Below, piece after piece: positions 1 through 7,055 of a stretch of 23,684 nt of DNA (its first letter is position 1; every line of letters begins with the position of its first letter). Both the position numbers and the translations under genes were made by a program. The DNA is from QQUK01 sp913009765 (GTDB lineage: Bacteria > Zixibacteria > MSB-5A5 > GN15 > FEB-12): the NCBI GenBank assembly GCA_937900185.1, contig CALCCW010000365.1, forward strand, positions 1-23,684, given 5' to 3'. The notes beneath the pieces were generated by a model. The model was not told where the DNA came from and did no database searches. It was given only the letters and a program-made list of their open reading frames with translations.

Positions 1-57
1 AGAACTTCCGCCTAATAGAAGCAACATAATAAAAATTGTAATTCTATATTTTTTCAT
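1..57 (-). CDS. Exported protein, N-terminal fragment only
   Basis: Only the first 19 codons are inside the window; the gene continues past position 1. The ATG (57-55) shares one base with the TAA stop of the anti-sigma gene (a TAATG overlap), so it is the third gene of the sigma/anti-sigma unit. The visible residues, MKKYRITIFIMLLLLGGSS, are two lysines followed by a hydrophobic stretch, which is what a signal peptide or lipoprotein leader looks like. Genes in this position of ECF operons often encode envelope proteins tied to the stress response, but nothing here identifies the mature protein. Confidence 0.7.
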   Translation of the reverse strand, partial: MKKYRITIFIMLLLLGGSS

Positions 58-614
58 TAGAGAATTTCTCCAATATTAAGATTTTCTTCAAGATATTTAT
101 ACTCTTCCTCTGAAATATCATCAAGCATATTCAGATCATTGTCCAGTCCAAATTCAGAGGTATAGTCATCGACAAATTCGGAAAAATCAACTTCAGTAAG
201 AAATTTGGTGTCCTCATCGTTTAATGAGAAAGATAAATATTCGCTATTTGTATTCACGGCTGTTTGAGTTGATGTATCAAATTGTAATAAAACTTTTGTT
301 AAGAGTCCAACGCCTAAAACTAAAAAGAGTGCAGCTGCCATAGGAACATACGATTTCCATCTGCTTTTGACATCAACAACTTTGGATAGTTCCAGTTGAT
401 CAATTTTATCATTAACTGCTTCGACTCTTTTGGCAACAATTTCATCAGATTCAAAAAAGAGCTCATCGGAACCGATAGTTGTAGAAACAGCATGTAAATT
501 GTCAAAAATATCTTTGCAGGAATCACAGGTATTGATATGTTTCAGCAGTTCACTTGAGAATGAATTTATACCAAACGATTCAAATAGTTCTTGTTCATAT
601 TTTTTACAATTCAT
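57..614 (-). CDS. Putative zinc-finger anti-sigma factor, single-pass membrane protein
   Basis: This is probably the membrane anti-sigma factor that holds the neighbouring ECF sigma factor. With the ATG at 614 the protein has 185 residues. Its cytosolic N-terminus contains His26-x3-Cys30-x2-Cys33, the signature of zf-HC2 anti-sigma domains, and one hydrophobic segment lies at about residues 90-110. The remaining 75 or so residues would be outside the membrane and are acidic (Asp/Glu-rich). I chose the ATG over an in-frame GTG three codons earlier (623) because the ATG overlaps the sigma stop codon as ATGA and sits five bases after AAAGGTGG, which is a ribosome-binding site. Apart from the HxxxCxxC and the membrane segment the sequence is not distinctive, so the role rests partly on context. 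Confidence 0.8.
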   Translation of the reverse strand: MNCKKYEQELFESFGINSFSSELLKHINTCDSCKDIFDNLHAVSTTIGSDELFFESDEIVAKRVEAVNDKIDQLELSKVVDVKSRWKSYVPMAAALFLVLGVGLLTKVLLQFDTSTQTAVNTNSEYLSFSLNDEDTKFLTEVDFSEFVDDYTSEFGLDNDLNMLDDISEEEYKYLEENLNIGEIL

Positions 615-1168
615 ACTGTCCACCTTTGTTTTGTGGCAAGATTGCGAAGTTTTTTCACCGCTTCGCGATAAAGTGTTTTAACCGTTCCCAATGCTTTTCC
701 GGTTGTGTCGGCGATTTCTGCAAAAGACAAACCTTTATAAAACCTAAATTCAAAAACAGCCCGTTGCTCTTTTGGCAATGTATTTAAAAACGAAAGAACT
801 TTATCTTGCAGTTCCTTTTGATATAAATCACGTTCGGGACTGCTGGTAGATGCTTGGCTGTCGAAATCAAAATCTTTGATATGCCGTTCTTCTTTTTTTA
901 TGGCGTTTAAAGATTTATTGTAAGCTATTCGGTAGAGCCAGCTCTCAAACTTTGCATCAAAATTAAAGGTATGTAAATTCTGCCAAGCAGCAACAAAAGA
1001 GTCTTGGGCTATATCAACAGCTAAGTCTCTATCAGAAGTCATTTTATATGTCAGAGCTGTTATTTTATTCATAAGTATTCTCACTATTTCAGAAAAAGCT
1101 TGTCTATCGCCTTTCTGTGCTTTTTTTACGAAGTCATCAACTGATATGCGGCTTTCAATTTTCATCAT
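611..1168 (-). CDS. ECF (sigma-70 family, group 4) RNA polymerase sigma factor
   Basis: A 185-residue protein with the two conserved domains of extracytoplasmic-function sigma factors. Region 2 spans about residues 20-92 and includes the segment DIAQDSFVAAWQNL and, further on, FESWLYRIAYN. Region 4 spans about residues 118-178 and holds the helix-turn-helix ending in GTVKTLYREAVKKLR. The linker (about 93-117) is polar and rich in Ser and Asp. It would direct RNA polymerase to envelope-stress type promoters and be held by the overlapping anti-sigma factor gene. The start is uncertain by one codon (ATGATG), and no strong ribosome-binding site precedes it. I could not find a clear GAAC-type ECF promoter just upstream, so autoregulation is not shown. 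Confidence 0.93.
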   Translation of the reverse strand: MMKIESRISVDDFVKKAQKGDRQAFSEIVRILMNKITALTYKMTSDRDLAVDIAQDSFVAAWQNLHTFNFDAKFESWLYRIAYNKSLNAIKKEERHIKDFDFDSQASTSSPERDLYQKELQDKVLSFLNTLPKEQRAVFEFRFYKGLSFAEIADTTGKALGTVKTLYREAVKKLRNLATKQRWTV

Positions 1169-1230
1169 ATTCTGTTCGTTTATAAGACAAGAGAATCAAT
1201 CAAAAAGATTAATAATAATGAATCATACAT

Positions 1231-1256
1231 AAAAAAAGCCGGATATTACTCCGGCT
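1231..1256 (-). terminator. Rho-independent terminator of mreB
   Basis: A perfect 7-bp stem, AGCCGGA (1237-1243) with TCCGGCT (1250-1256), has a 6-base loop. On the minus strand it is followed directly by six T residues. It lies about 20 bases after the mreB stop and so separates mreB from the sigma factor gene. Confidence 0.9.
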
Positions 1257-1274
1257 CAATAACTTAATATATTA

Positions 1275-2303
1275 TTAGTCGCGTCTGCTTCTTTCTAAAA
1301 CCTTAGAATAACCGGCAAAATCCGATAAAACCTTACCTGAACCTCGAACGACACATGTAAGCGGGTCTTCGGCAACATTGACCGGAAGATTTGTTTCTTG
1401 TCTCAGGCGTTTATCTAATCCACGAAGTAAAGCACCGCCACCTGTCAAAATAATACCCCGCTCCAAAATATCAGATGCTAATTCCGGGGGAGTTTGTTCA
1501 AGTGCCTGTCTGACAGCTTCCACAATTGTATCTACTGTTTCAGAAATAGCTTCTCTAACTTGCACCGATGAGAGATTAAGATTTTTAGGAACCCCGGCAA
1601 CAAGGTCACGACCTTTGATTTCCATAGAAATTTCTTTGTCCAAAGGAAAAGCTGAACCAATTTGAATTTTAATTTCTTCGGCGGTTAATTCACCAATAAG
1701 CAGGTTGTAATTTTTTTTGAGATACATAATGATAGCATCATTGAATTCATCTCCGGCAATACGCACCGACGTATCATTGATAATTCCATTTAATGCAATA
1801 ACGGCAATTTCAGAAGTTCCCCCACCAATGTCAATAACCATAGAACCGGAAGGCTGGTCAACGGGCAGTCCTACCCCAATAGCGGCAGCCATAGGTTCTT
1901 GGATAAGATACACTTCTCTCGCTCCGGCATTTTCTGCCGAGTCTCGCACAGCTCTTTTTTCAACTTCGGTAATACCCGACGGCACCGAGATAACAACCCG
2001 TGGTTTCATTAGAAATTTATGTTTAACGACCCGTCGGATAAAATCCGCAATGAGTCTTTCGCAAATATCAAAATCAGCAATAACGCCATCTTTAAGCGGT
2101 CTGATAGCGGCAATATTTCCGGGTGTTCGCCCCATCATTTCTTTTGCGGCTGAACCGATAGCAAGGACTTTACCGGTAGATTTTTCAATAGCCACGACAG
2201 AAGGTTCATTTAAAACTATTCCCTGTCCCTTGACATACACTAAGGTATTTGCGGTCCCTAAATCTATCCCAATATCATTTGATAATGAATCAAAAATTCC
2301 CAA
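1275..2303 (-). CDS. mreB: Rod-shape-determining actin homologue MreB
   Basis: A 342-residue bacterial actin that forms membrane-associated filaments guiding sidewall peptidoglycan synthesis. The actin/Hsp70 ATPase motifs are all present: phosphate 1 at residues 10-23 (DIGIDLGTANTLVYV region), the connecting segment EPMAAAIGVGLP, phosphate 2 in VIDIGGGTSEIAVI, and the adenosine motif GIILTGGGALLRG near the C-terminus. The length is typical. The start is a TTG at 2303, chosen because AAAGGG stands seven bases before it and the protein begins MGIFDSLSNDIGIDLGTANT as MreB should. The usual partners mreC, mreD and mrdA do not follow; a terminator comes at once, so the gene appears to stand alone. 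A dyad at 2341-2365 lies in its leader. Confidence 0.98.
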   Translation of the reverse strand: MGIFDSLSNDIGIDLGTANTLVYVKGQGIVLNEPSVVAIEKSTGKVLAIGSAAKEMMGRTPGNIAAIRPLKDGVIADFDICERLIADFIRRVVKHKFLMKPRVVISVPSGITEVEKRAVRDSAENAGAREVYLIQEPMAAAIGVGLPVDQPSGSMVIDIGGGTSEIAVIALNGIINDTSVRIAGDEFNDAIIMYLKKNYNLLIGELTAEEIKIQIGSAFPLDKEISMEIKGRDLVAGVPKNLNLSSVQVREAISETVDTIVEAVRQALEQTPPELASDILERGIILTGGGALLRGLDKRLRQETNLPVNVAEDPLTCVVRGSGKVLSDFAGYSKVLERSRRD

Positions 2304-2340
2304 GTCAAATCCCTTTAACTAAAAAGCATTTTATTAAAAC

Positions 2341-2365
2341 TATATCTATACTATTCATAGATATA
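2341..2365. promoter_or_regulatory. 9-bp inverted repeat upstream of mreB, possible operator
   Basis: TATATCTAT (2341-2349) and ATAGATATA (2357-2365) form a perfect inverted repeat with a 7-base spacer, 37 bases before the mreB start. It could be a binding site for a dimeric regulator or a weak AU-rich hairpin in the leader. AT-rich intergenic DNA can produce such a dyad by chance. Confidence 0.3.
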
Positions 2366-2405
2366 CGCCATTGAGTAAGTTTACTGATTTAAATAGGAAA
2401 GAGCA

Positions 2406-2436
2406 AATAAAAAAAAAGAGAAAATTAAATTGTCAA
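2406..2436 (-). promoter_or_regulatory. Possible mreB promoter
   Basis: On the minus strand a perfect TTGACA (2436-2431) is followed, after a long spacer of about 19 bases, by TTTATT. It sits between the maeB terminator and mreB, where a promoter is needed. The -10 element is poor and the spacing is long, so only the -35 part is convincing. Confidence 0.35.
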
Positions 2437-2449
2437 ATTTCTGCAATAA

Positions 2450-2476
2450 AAAAAGCCCGCACTAAGCGAGCTTTTT
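2450..2476 (-). terminator. Rho-independent terminator of maeB
   Basis: An 11-bp stem with one C-A mismatch, AAAAAGCCCGC (2450-2460) against GCGAGCTTTTT (2466-2476), has a 5-base loop. It lies 21 bases after the maeB stop. A-rich and T-rich flanks on both sides mean it could also work in the other direction. Confidence 0.88.
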
Positions 2477-2497
2477 ATATATCTAAAGCATAAATAA

Positions 2498-4738
2498 TTA
2501 TTGAGCGTCGACAACAGCAATTGAAGCCATATCGACAATTTCACTCACTGTCAAAGTAGGATGCAGCACATGTACCGGTTTGGATAATCCCATAAGAATC
2601 GGTCCAACCGCTTCCAATCCACCCATACGCTGAGCCAGTTTATAAGCGATATTTCCTGAGTTTAGGTCAGGGAAAATCATAATATTGGCATCTTCTTTCA
2701 GTTCTGAAAATGGGTATCTTCGTTGACGATACTCAGGCATTAAAGCAGTATCCGCCTGCATTTCACCTTCAATATTGAGTTCAGGGGCTTTTTGTTTTAC
2801 AATTGCTGTTGCTTTGGCGACTTTTTTTGATTGAGCATATACAGCCGAACCAAAATTTGAAAATGAGAGCATAGCAATTCTCGGTTCAATATTAAACCGC
2901 TTCGCAACTTTGGCAGACTCAATTGCAATTTCTGCCAATTCTTCCGCAGTAGGATCAATATTCACTGTTGTATCAGCAAACATATACATCTTATCTTTCT
3001 GAATCATGGCAAACATTCCCGATACGCGAGAAACTCCTTTTGCAAGATCGATAATCTCAAGTGCCGGACGAATTGTGGCAGGATAATCAGATCTTACCCC
3101 GGAAAGAACAGTATCACATGCACCGGTATCAAGCATCATTAGACCAAAATAGGTTCTGTCTCTCATCAACCAAGTTGCTTTTTCTAAAGAGACACCTTTA
3201 CGACTCCTCTTGTCATAATATCTTTGAGCAAAGTCTTGACGGCTTGAGGATTCAATCGGATCTATTATTTCTATTCCTGTTAAATCTATTTCATGCTCTA
3301 TTGCAATATTATTGATAATATCAGGTTTACCCAAAACAATAGCTTTACCTATACCTTCGGAATTAACCGTATGAGCTGCTCGTAAAATTCGTTTTGAATC
3401 GCCTTCCGGGAAGACAATTTTTTTCGGATTCCGTTTTGCTTTATCAGTCATTACTCTCATGACAGATCGACCATTACCAATACGAGAAGCAAGTTCTTCT
3501 TTATATGCCTCTATATCAATAATATTTTTTGCAACTCCCGAGTCGATAGCAGCTTTAGCCACAGCAGCAGCTTCCCATACCAAGATTCTCGGATCAAACG
3601 GTTTTGGTATCAAATATTCTCTACCAAATTTAAAATATTCTACTCCGTAAGCTTGAGCTACTTCCGGCGGGACATCCTCTTTTGCCAATGAAGCAAGTGC
3701 TTTCACCGCAGCAATTTTCATTTCTTCATTTATCGCAGTCGCATGTACATCTAATGCTCCGCGGAAAATAAAAGGAAACCCCAGCACGTTGTTCACTTGG
3801 TTTGGATAATCCGAACGACCGGTTGCCATAATAACATCTTTGCGGGCAGCAACAGCATCAGAATATGTAATTTCCGGGTCAGGATTTGCCATTGCAAAAA
3901 TAATAGGGTCTTTTGCCATCGACTTTACCATTTTCTGAGTAACTAAATCTTTTGCAGAAACTCCGACAAAAACATCTGCATCAACCATTGCTTCTTCTAA
4001 AGTATGAATATCTGTTTTGCGGACAAATTGCTGTTTGTATTTATTAAAAGTATCTCCGCGACCTTCATACATAACACCTTTTGAGTCAACCATCAGTACA
4101 TTGTCAGGTGAGACACCTAAAGAAAGAGCCAATTTGGCACAGGCAATACCTGCCGCACCGGCACCGGCATACACAACTTTAATTTTAGATATGTCTTTTT
4201 TCACAATTTCTAAGGCGTTGACTAATGCTGCGGCAGAGATAATAGCAGTACCATGCTGGTCATCATGAAATACCGGAATGTTCATAGTCTTTTTTAATTC
4301 TTCTTCAATATAAAAACATTCAGGTCCTTTGATATCTTCTAAATTAATACCACCAAAGGTCGGTTCCAGCAATTGACATGCTTTGATAATTTCATCTGAA
4401 TCTTGAGTATTGAGTTCAATATCAAATACATCAATATCAGCAAACCGCTTGAAAAGAACTCCTTTACCCTCCATAACCGGCTTACCAGCAGCAGCCCCAA
4501 TATTTCCTAAACCTAAAACTGCAGTACCGTTTGACACAACTGCCACAAGGTTTCCTTTGGCAGTATATTTATATACATCTTCGGGATTGTTATAAATCTC
4601 CATACACGGGTCAGCAACTCCCGGTGTATATGCTAATGATAAATCTGTTTGGGTTGAACATGGTTTTGTTGGGGTAACTTCTATTTTTCCACGCCGTCCC
4701 CTACTGTGGTAATCTAATGCCTGTTGTTTGGTTATCAT
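2498..4738 (-). CDS. maeB: NADP-dependent malic enzyme with C-terminal phosphotransacetylase-like domain (MaeB type)
   Basis: This enzyme decarboxylates malate to pyruvate with reduction of NADP, linking the TCA cycle to pyruvate and NADPH supply. The 746-residue protein has the two-part architecture of MaeB. Residues 1 to about 420 are the malic enzyme part, with LSLAYTPGVA, the metal-site region PVFHDDQHGTA and the nucleotide-binding AGAGAAG. Residues from about 430 to the end are a PTA/PTB (phosphate acetyltransferase-like) domain, with KIVFPEGDSKRILRAA at its start and SGNIAYKLAQRMGG near its end. In known MaeB proteins this second domain does not act as a transacetylase but serves regulation by acetyl-CoA and oligomer assembly. 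AGGAG stands about ten bases before the ATG. The gene is monocistronic, between its own promoter and terminator. Confidence 0.97.
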   Translation of the reverse strand: MITKQQALDYHSRGRRGKIEVTPTKPCSTQTDLSLAYTPGVADPCMEIYNNPEDVYKYTAKGNLVAVVSNGTAVLGLGNIGAAAGKPVMEGKGVLFKRFADIDVFDIELNTQDSDEIIKACQLLEPTFGGINLEDIKGPECFYIEEELKKTMNIPVFHDDQHGTAIISAAALVNALEIVKKDISKIKVVYAGAGAAGIACAKLALSLGVSPDNVLMVDSKGVMYEGRGDTFNKYKQQFVRKTDIHTLEEAMVDADVFVGVSAKDLVTQKMVKSMAKDPIIFAMANPDPEITYSDAVAARKDVIMATGRSDYPNQVNNVLGFPFIFRGALDVHATAINEEMKIAAVKALASLAKEDVPPEVAQAYGVEYFKFGREYLIPKPFDPRILVWEAAAVAKAAIDSGVAKNIIDIEAYKEELASRIGNGRSVMRVMTDKAKRNPKKIVFPEGDSKRILRAAHTVNSEGIGKAIVLGKPDIINNIAIEHEIDLTGIEIIDPIESSSRQDFAQRYYDKRSRKGVSLEKATWLMRDRTYFGLMMLDTGACDTVLSGVRSDYPATIRPALEIIDLAKGVSRVSGMFAMIQKDKMYMFADTTVNIDPTAEELAEIAIESAKVAKRFNIEPRIAMLSFSNFGSAVYAQSKKVAKATAIVKQKAPELNIEGEMQADTALMPEYRQRRYPFSELKEDANIMIFPDLNSGNIAYKLAQRMGGLEAVGPILMGLSKPVHVLHPTLTVSEIVDMASIAVVDAQ

Positions 4739-4830
4739 TTGGTAATAACTCCTACAGTGTATTTCAAATACAAAAGATCAATATGCCGAGGATTTCTCGG
4801 CTGACCATCATTGTTATTTTTTTCACAAAG

Positions 4831-4860
4831 ATTATATATCATATATTTACTATTAGTCAA
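4831..4860 (-). promoter_or_regulatory. Sigma70-type promoter for maeB
   Basis: On the minus strand TTGACT (4860-4855) is followed by an 18-base spacer and a perfect TATAAT (4836-4831). Transcription would begin near 4824, giving a leader of roughly 85 bases before the maeB ATG. Confidence 0.65.
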
Positions 4861-4923
4861 GCTGTTTTCAAAGACAATCTATCAATTTTTATATACAAAA
4901 ACCAACCAAAATTGTATCCATTT

Positions 4924-4954
4924 AAAAAAAATGGAGTCCATGTTTGGACTCCAT
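4924..4954 (-). terminator. Rho-independent terminator of ppiD
   Basis: A perfect 10-bp stem, ATGGAGTCCA (4931-4940) with TGGACTCCAT (4945-4954), has a 4-base loop. On the minus strand seven T residues follow. It lies just after the ppiD stop. Confidence 0.92.
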
Positions 4955-4977
4955 TAATAAGATTTTCTAAGTGTATA

Positions 4978-6807
4978 TTAATACTGACGGCTTGATGTCC
5001 GTAATGATTGGATGTTATTGACAATTTCAGAATTTTTTATCAAATTTTCATACCAGTTATTAAATAATTCTTTTTGTTTATTTACAAGGATAACATTTGT
5101 CAATGAGTCTTTTTGGGTTGTAAATTGATTTAAATCTACGGTAGTTTTCTTAAGTAATTTAAAGATAATTGTTCCCTGGTTGTAATCAATCGGACCTGAC
5201 ATATCACCTATATTTTCTAAAGCAAAGGCAGCCCCTTGAGCTTTCGGAGAATTGGAAAGACCTTTCACATATCCGCCTCGAGCAAATTCCTTTGTTTCTT
5301 CATATTTAATATTATGTTTTTTGGCAGCTTTCTTAAATGAAACACCATTTTGAATATCAGCCCAAATCGCAGTTGCGGTATCAGAACACAATGATTGAAT
5401 TTTTTCTTTACGAACATCTAGTTTTACTTTTCTTTCACAAACATCATACGGAGCCTGTCCGGCAGGTAATTTTTCAATCAACTGAATCACAAACTGCTTA
5501 GTAGAATTCTCTAAAACCTGAGATATTGCATCTACTTCATTTTCAAACGCAAAATCAGACGCGGACTTATCTCTACCCAAAAATTGGATATTGGCACCAC
5601 GTTCAAAAGGTACAGTTTTATTTGGAGTTAAATTATTTTTGGCGGCAGCTTCCTCAAAACCAAGATCTAAAGCATCAGTACGGAATTTACTTAATTTTCT
5701 GTTTGCTATATCTAATGTTTCTTGAGATGGAACTACTTTGATAAGAATATGAGATGCTTTTACTTTTTTAACAGTTTTTCCACCTTCTGTTTCATCTTTG
5801 AACCCAAAGTTTTTAATAATATGCCATCCAAATTGAGTTTTAACTGGTGGGGAGATATCTCCCTTTTTCATAGAAAACACCATTTTGTCAAATTCAGGAA
5901 CCATTTGTCCTTTTGGGAACCATCCTAAATCACCTCCGGCAGCAGCTGAATTATCTTGTGAATAGATTTTTGCTATTTCGGCAAAATCAGCACCGGCGGA
6001 AAGTGAATCAGCAATGAGTAGAATCTGAGTTTGTCCGTTTGCCCAATCTGCTTGTGATGCTTTTTTATCAATAGAAACTAAATTAATTACAGCACGTTCT
6101 TTAAGAGTATATTCATCTTTATGTGTGTTATAGTATTCTTGATATTGATCATCAGTAAAAGTTAGCCCTAAACGAGAAAAAGGACCATACCCGACATTGA
6201 TCATGCCGACTTGTATTTTTTCATTTAAAGCGACAAAATAATCTTTAACTTCATTTTCGGTAACATGGGCAGCCTGAATAATCATTTCCTGAAGTTTCAT
6301 TTTCTTTATTTCATTTCTAAAATACGAATCATAGCTAGCCCATACAGAAGCATAATTTGGATCTGCTAATGCGTTAATATATTTTTGATAATCAAATTGT
6401 CCGTTTGTTTGAAAAGTCGGAGACTGCATAAAAACTTGCGGAGGAGAATACTTTAAGAAATCGTACAGTTCATCATCAGAAACGGTAATATTATGTTTGG
6501 CAATTTCCTGACCTAATAAACGTTCATATTGAATTTGTGACCAAGCGTTATCATAAAGTTCGTTTTGTTTGGCATCAGAAATTTCTTCATCTGATTTTTG
6601 CTGTTCAGCTTTGACTAAATTATCATAGACTCTTTGAAAGTCTGTCCATGAAATTTCTTCGCCATTGATAACAGCAGCTAAATTACTTGTTTCATACTTT
6701 TTCCGACTACTCATGCCGGCACCCCATTGAAAGATAATAGTAGCTAAAAAGCCTACTAAAGCAATCATCATAATCGGCACTATCATCCTTCTTAAAAAAT
6801 CAAACAT
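4978..6807 (-). CDS. ppiD: PpiD/SurA-type membrane-anchored periplasmic peptidyl-prolyl isomerase
   Basis: A 609-residue folding factor for newly exported proteins, close in length to E. coli PpiD (623). Residues 1-7 are basic and 8-28 form a single membrane anchor, leaving the rest in the periplasm. A SurA_N-like chaperone region covers about 40-200. A good parvulin domain covers about 236-335, with GGDLGWFPKGQMVPEFDK and the ending FGWHIIK. A second parvulin-like module starts at about 349 with KASHILIKV but is degenerate, and the region at about 480-560 (FARGGYVKG onward) looks like the tail of a third. Strong TAAGGAGA stands eight bases before the ATG. It is single-gene and divergent from the M23 gene. 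The gene name is by architecture; PrsA/SurA relatives share these domains. Confidence 0.9.
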   Translation of the reverse strand: MFDFLRRMIVPIMMIALVGFLATIIFQWGAGMSSRKKYETSNLAAVINGEEISWTDFQRVYDNLVKAEQQKSDEEISDAKQNELYDNAWSQIQYERLLGQEIAKHNITVSDDELYDFLKYSPPQVFMQSPTFQTNGQFDYQKYINALADPNYASVWASYDSYFRNEIKKMKLQEMIIQAAHVTENEVKDYFVALNEKIQVGMINVGYGPFSRLGLTFTDDQYQEYYNTHKDEYTLKERAVINLVSIDKKASQADWANGQTQILLIADSLSAGADFAEIAKIYSQDNSAAAGGDLGWFPKGQMVPEFDKMVFSMKKGDISPPVKTQFGWHIIKNFGFKDETEGGKTVKKVKASHILIKVVPSQETLDIANRKLSKFRTDALDLGFEEAAAKNNLTPNKTVPFERGANIQFLGRDKSASDFAFENEVDAISQVLENSTKQFVIQLIEKLPAGQAPYDVCERKVKLDVRKEKIQSLCSDTATAIWADIQNGVSFKKAAKKHNIKYEETKEFARGGYVKGLSNSPKAQGAAFALENIGDMSGPIDYNQGTIIFKLLKKTTVDLNQFTTQKDSLTNVILVNKQKELFNNWYENLIKNSEIVNNIQSLRTSSRQY

Positions 6808-6888
6808 CAGGTGTTTCTCCTTAGATATATATAATTATTCTTTTCTAACTTAATAAATCCGATTCTGTCTATAAAACCGAAGTCTTTG

Positions 6889-6916
6889 AATATAATTTAA
6901 TAAAATAATTTGGCAA
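6889..6916 (-). promoter_or_regulatory. Possible ppiD promoter
   Basis: On the minus strand TTGCCA (6916-6911), a 16-base spacer and TATATT (6894-6889) would start transcription about 75 bases before the ppiD ATG. Very AT-rich DNA makes chance matches likely. Confidence 0.45.
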
Positions 6917-6935
6917 CCTAACTTTTCGACAAATA

Positions 6936-6966
6936 TTGATAAATTTATCTGAAATTGTCATATAAT
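6936..6966 (+). promoter_or_regulatory. Possible promoter of the M23-rhomboid pair
   Basis: TTGATA (6936-6941) and a perfect TATAAT (6961-6966) are separated by 19 bases, slightly long. The placement about 90 bases before the M23 start fits the divergent arrangement with ppiD. Confidence 0.45.
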
Positions 6967-7055
6967 TTTATCAATTTACGTTAATTAAAAGTTTGATTTC
7001 CTGCATCAATATACTACTTTCTTTGTTTAAGAATGAAAATAAGGAAAAAATCAAC

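Noticed and set aside
1717..2322. A 201-codon open frame opposite mreB
   Set aside because: It lies wholly antisense to a strongly conserved gene and has no recognisable domain; its composition is that of a complement of MreB codons.
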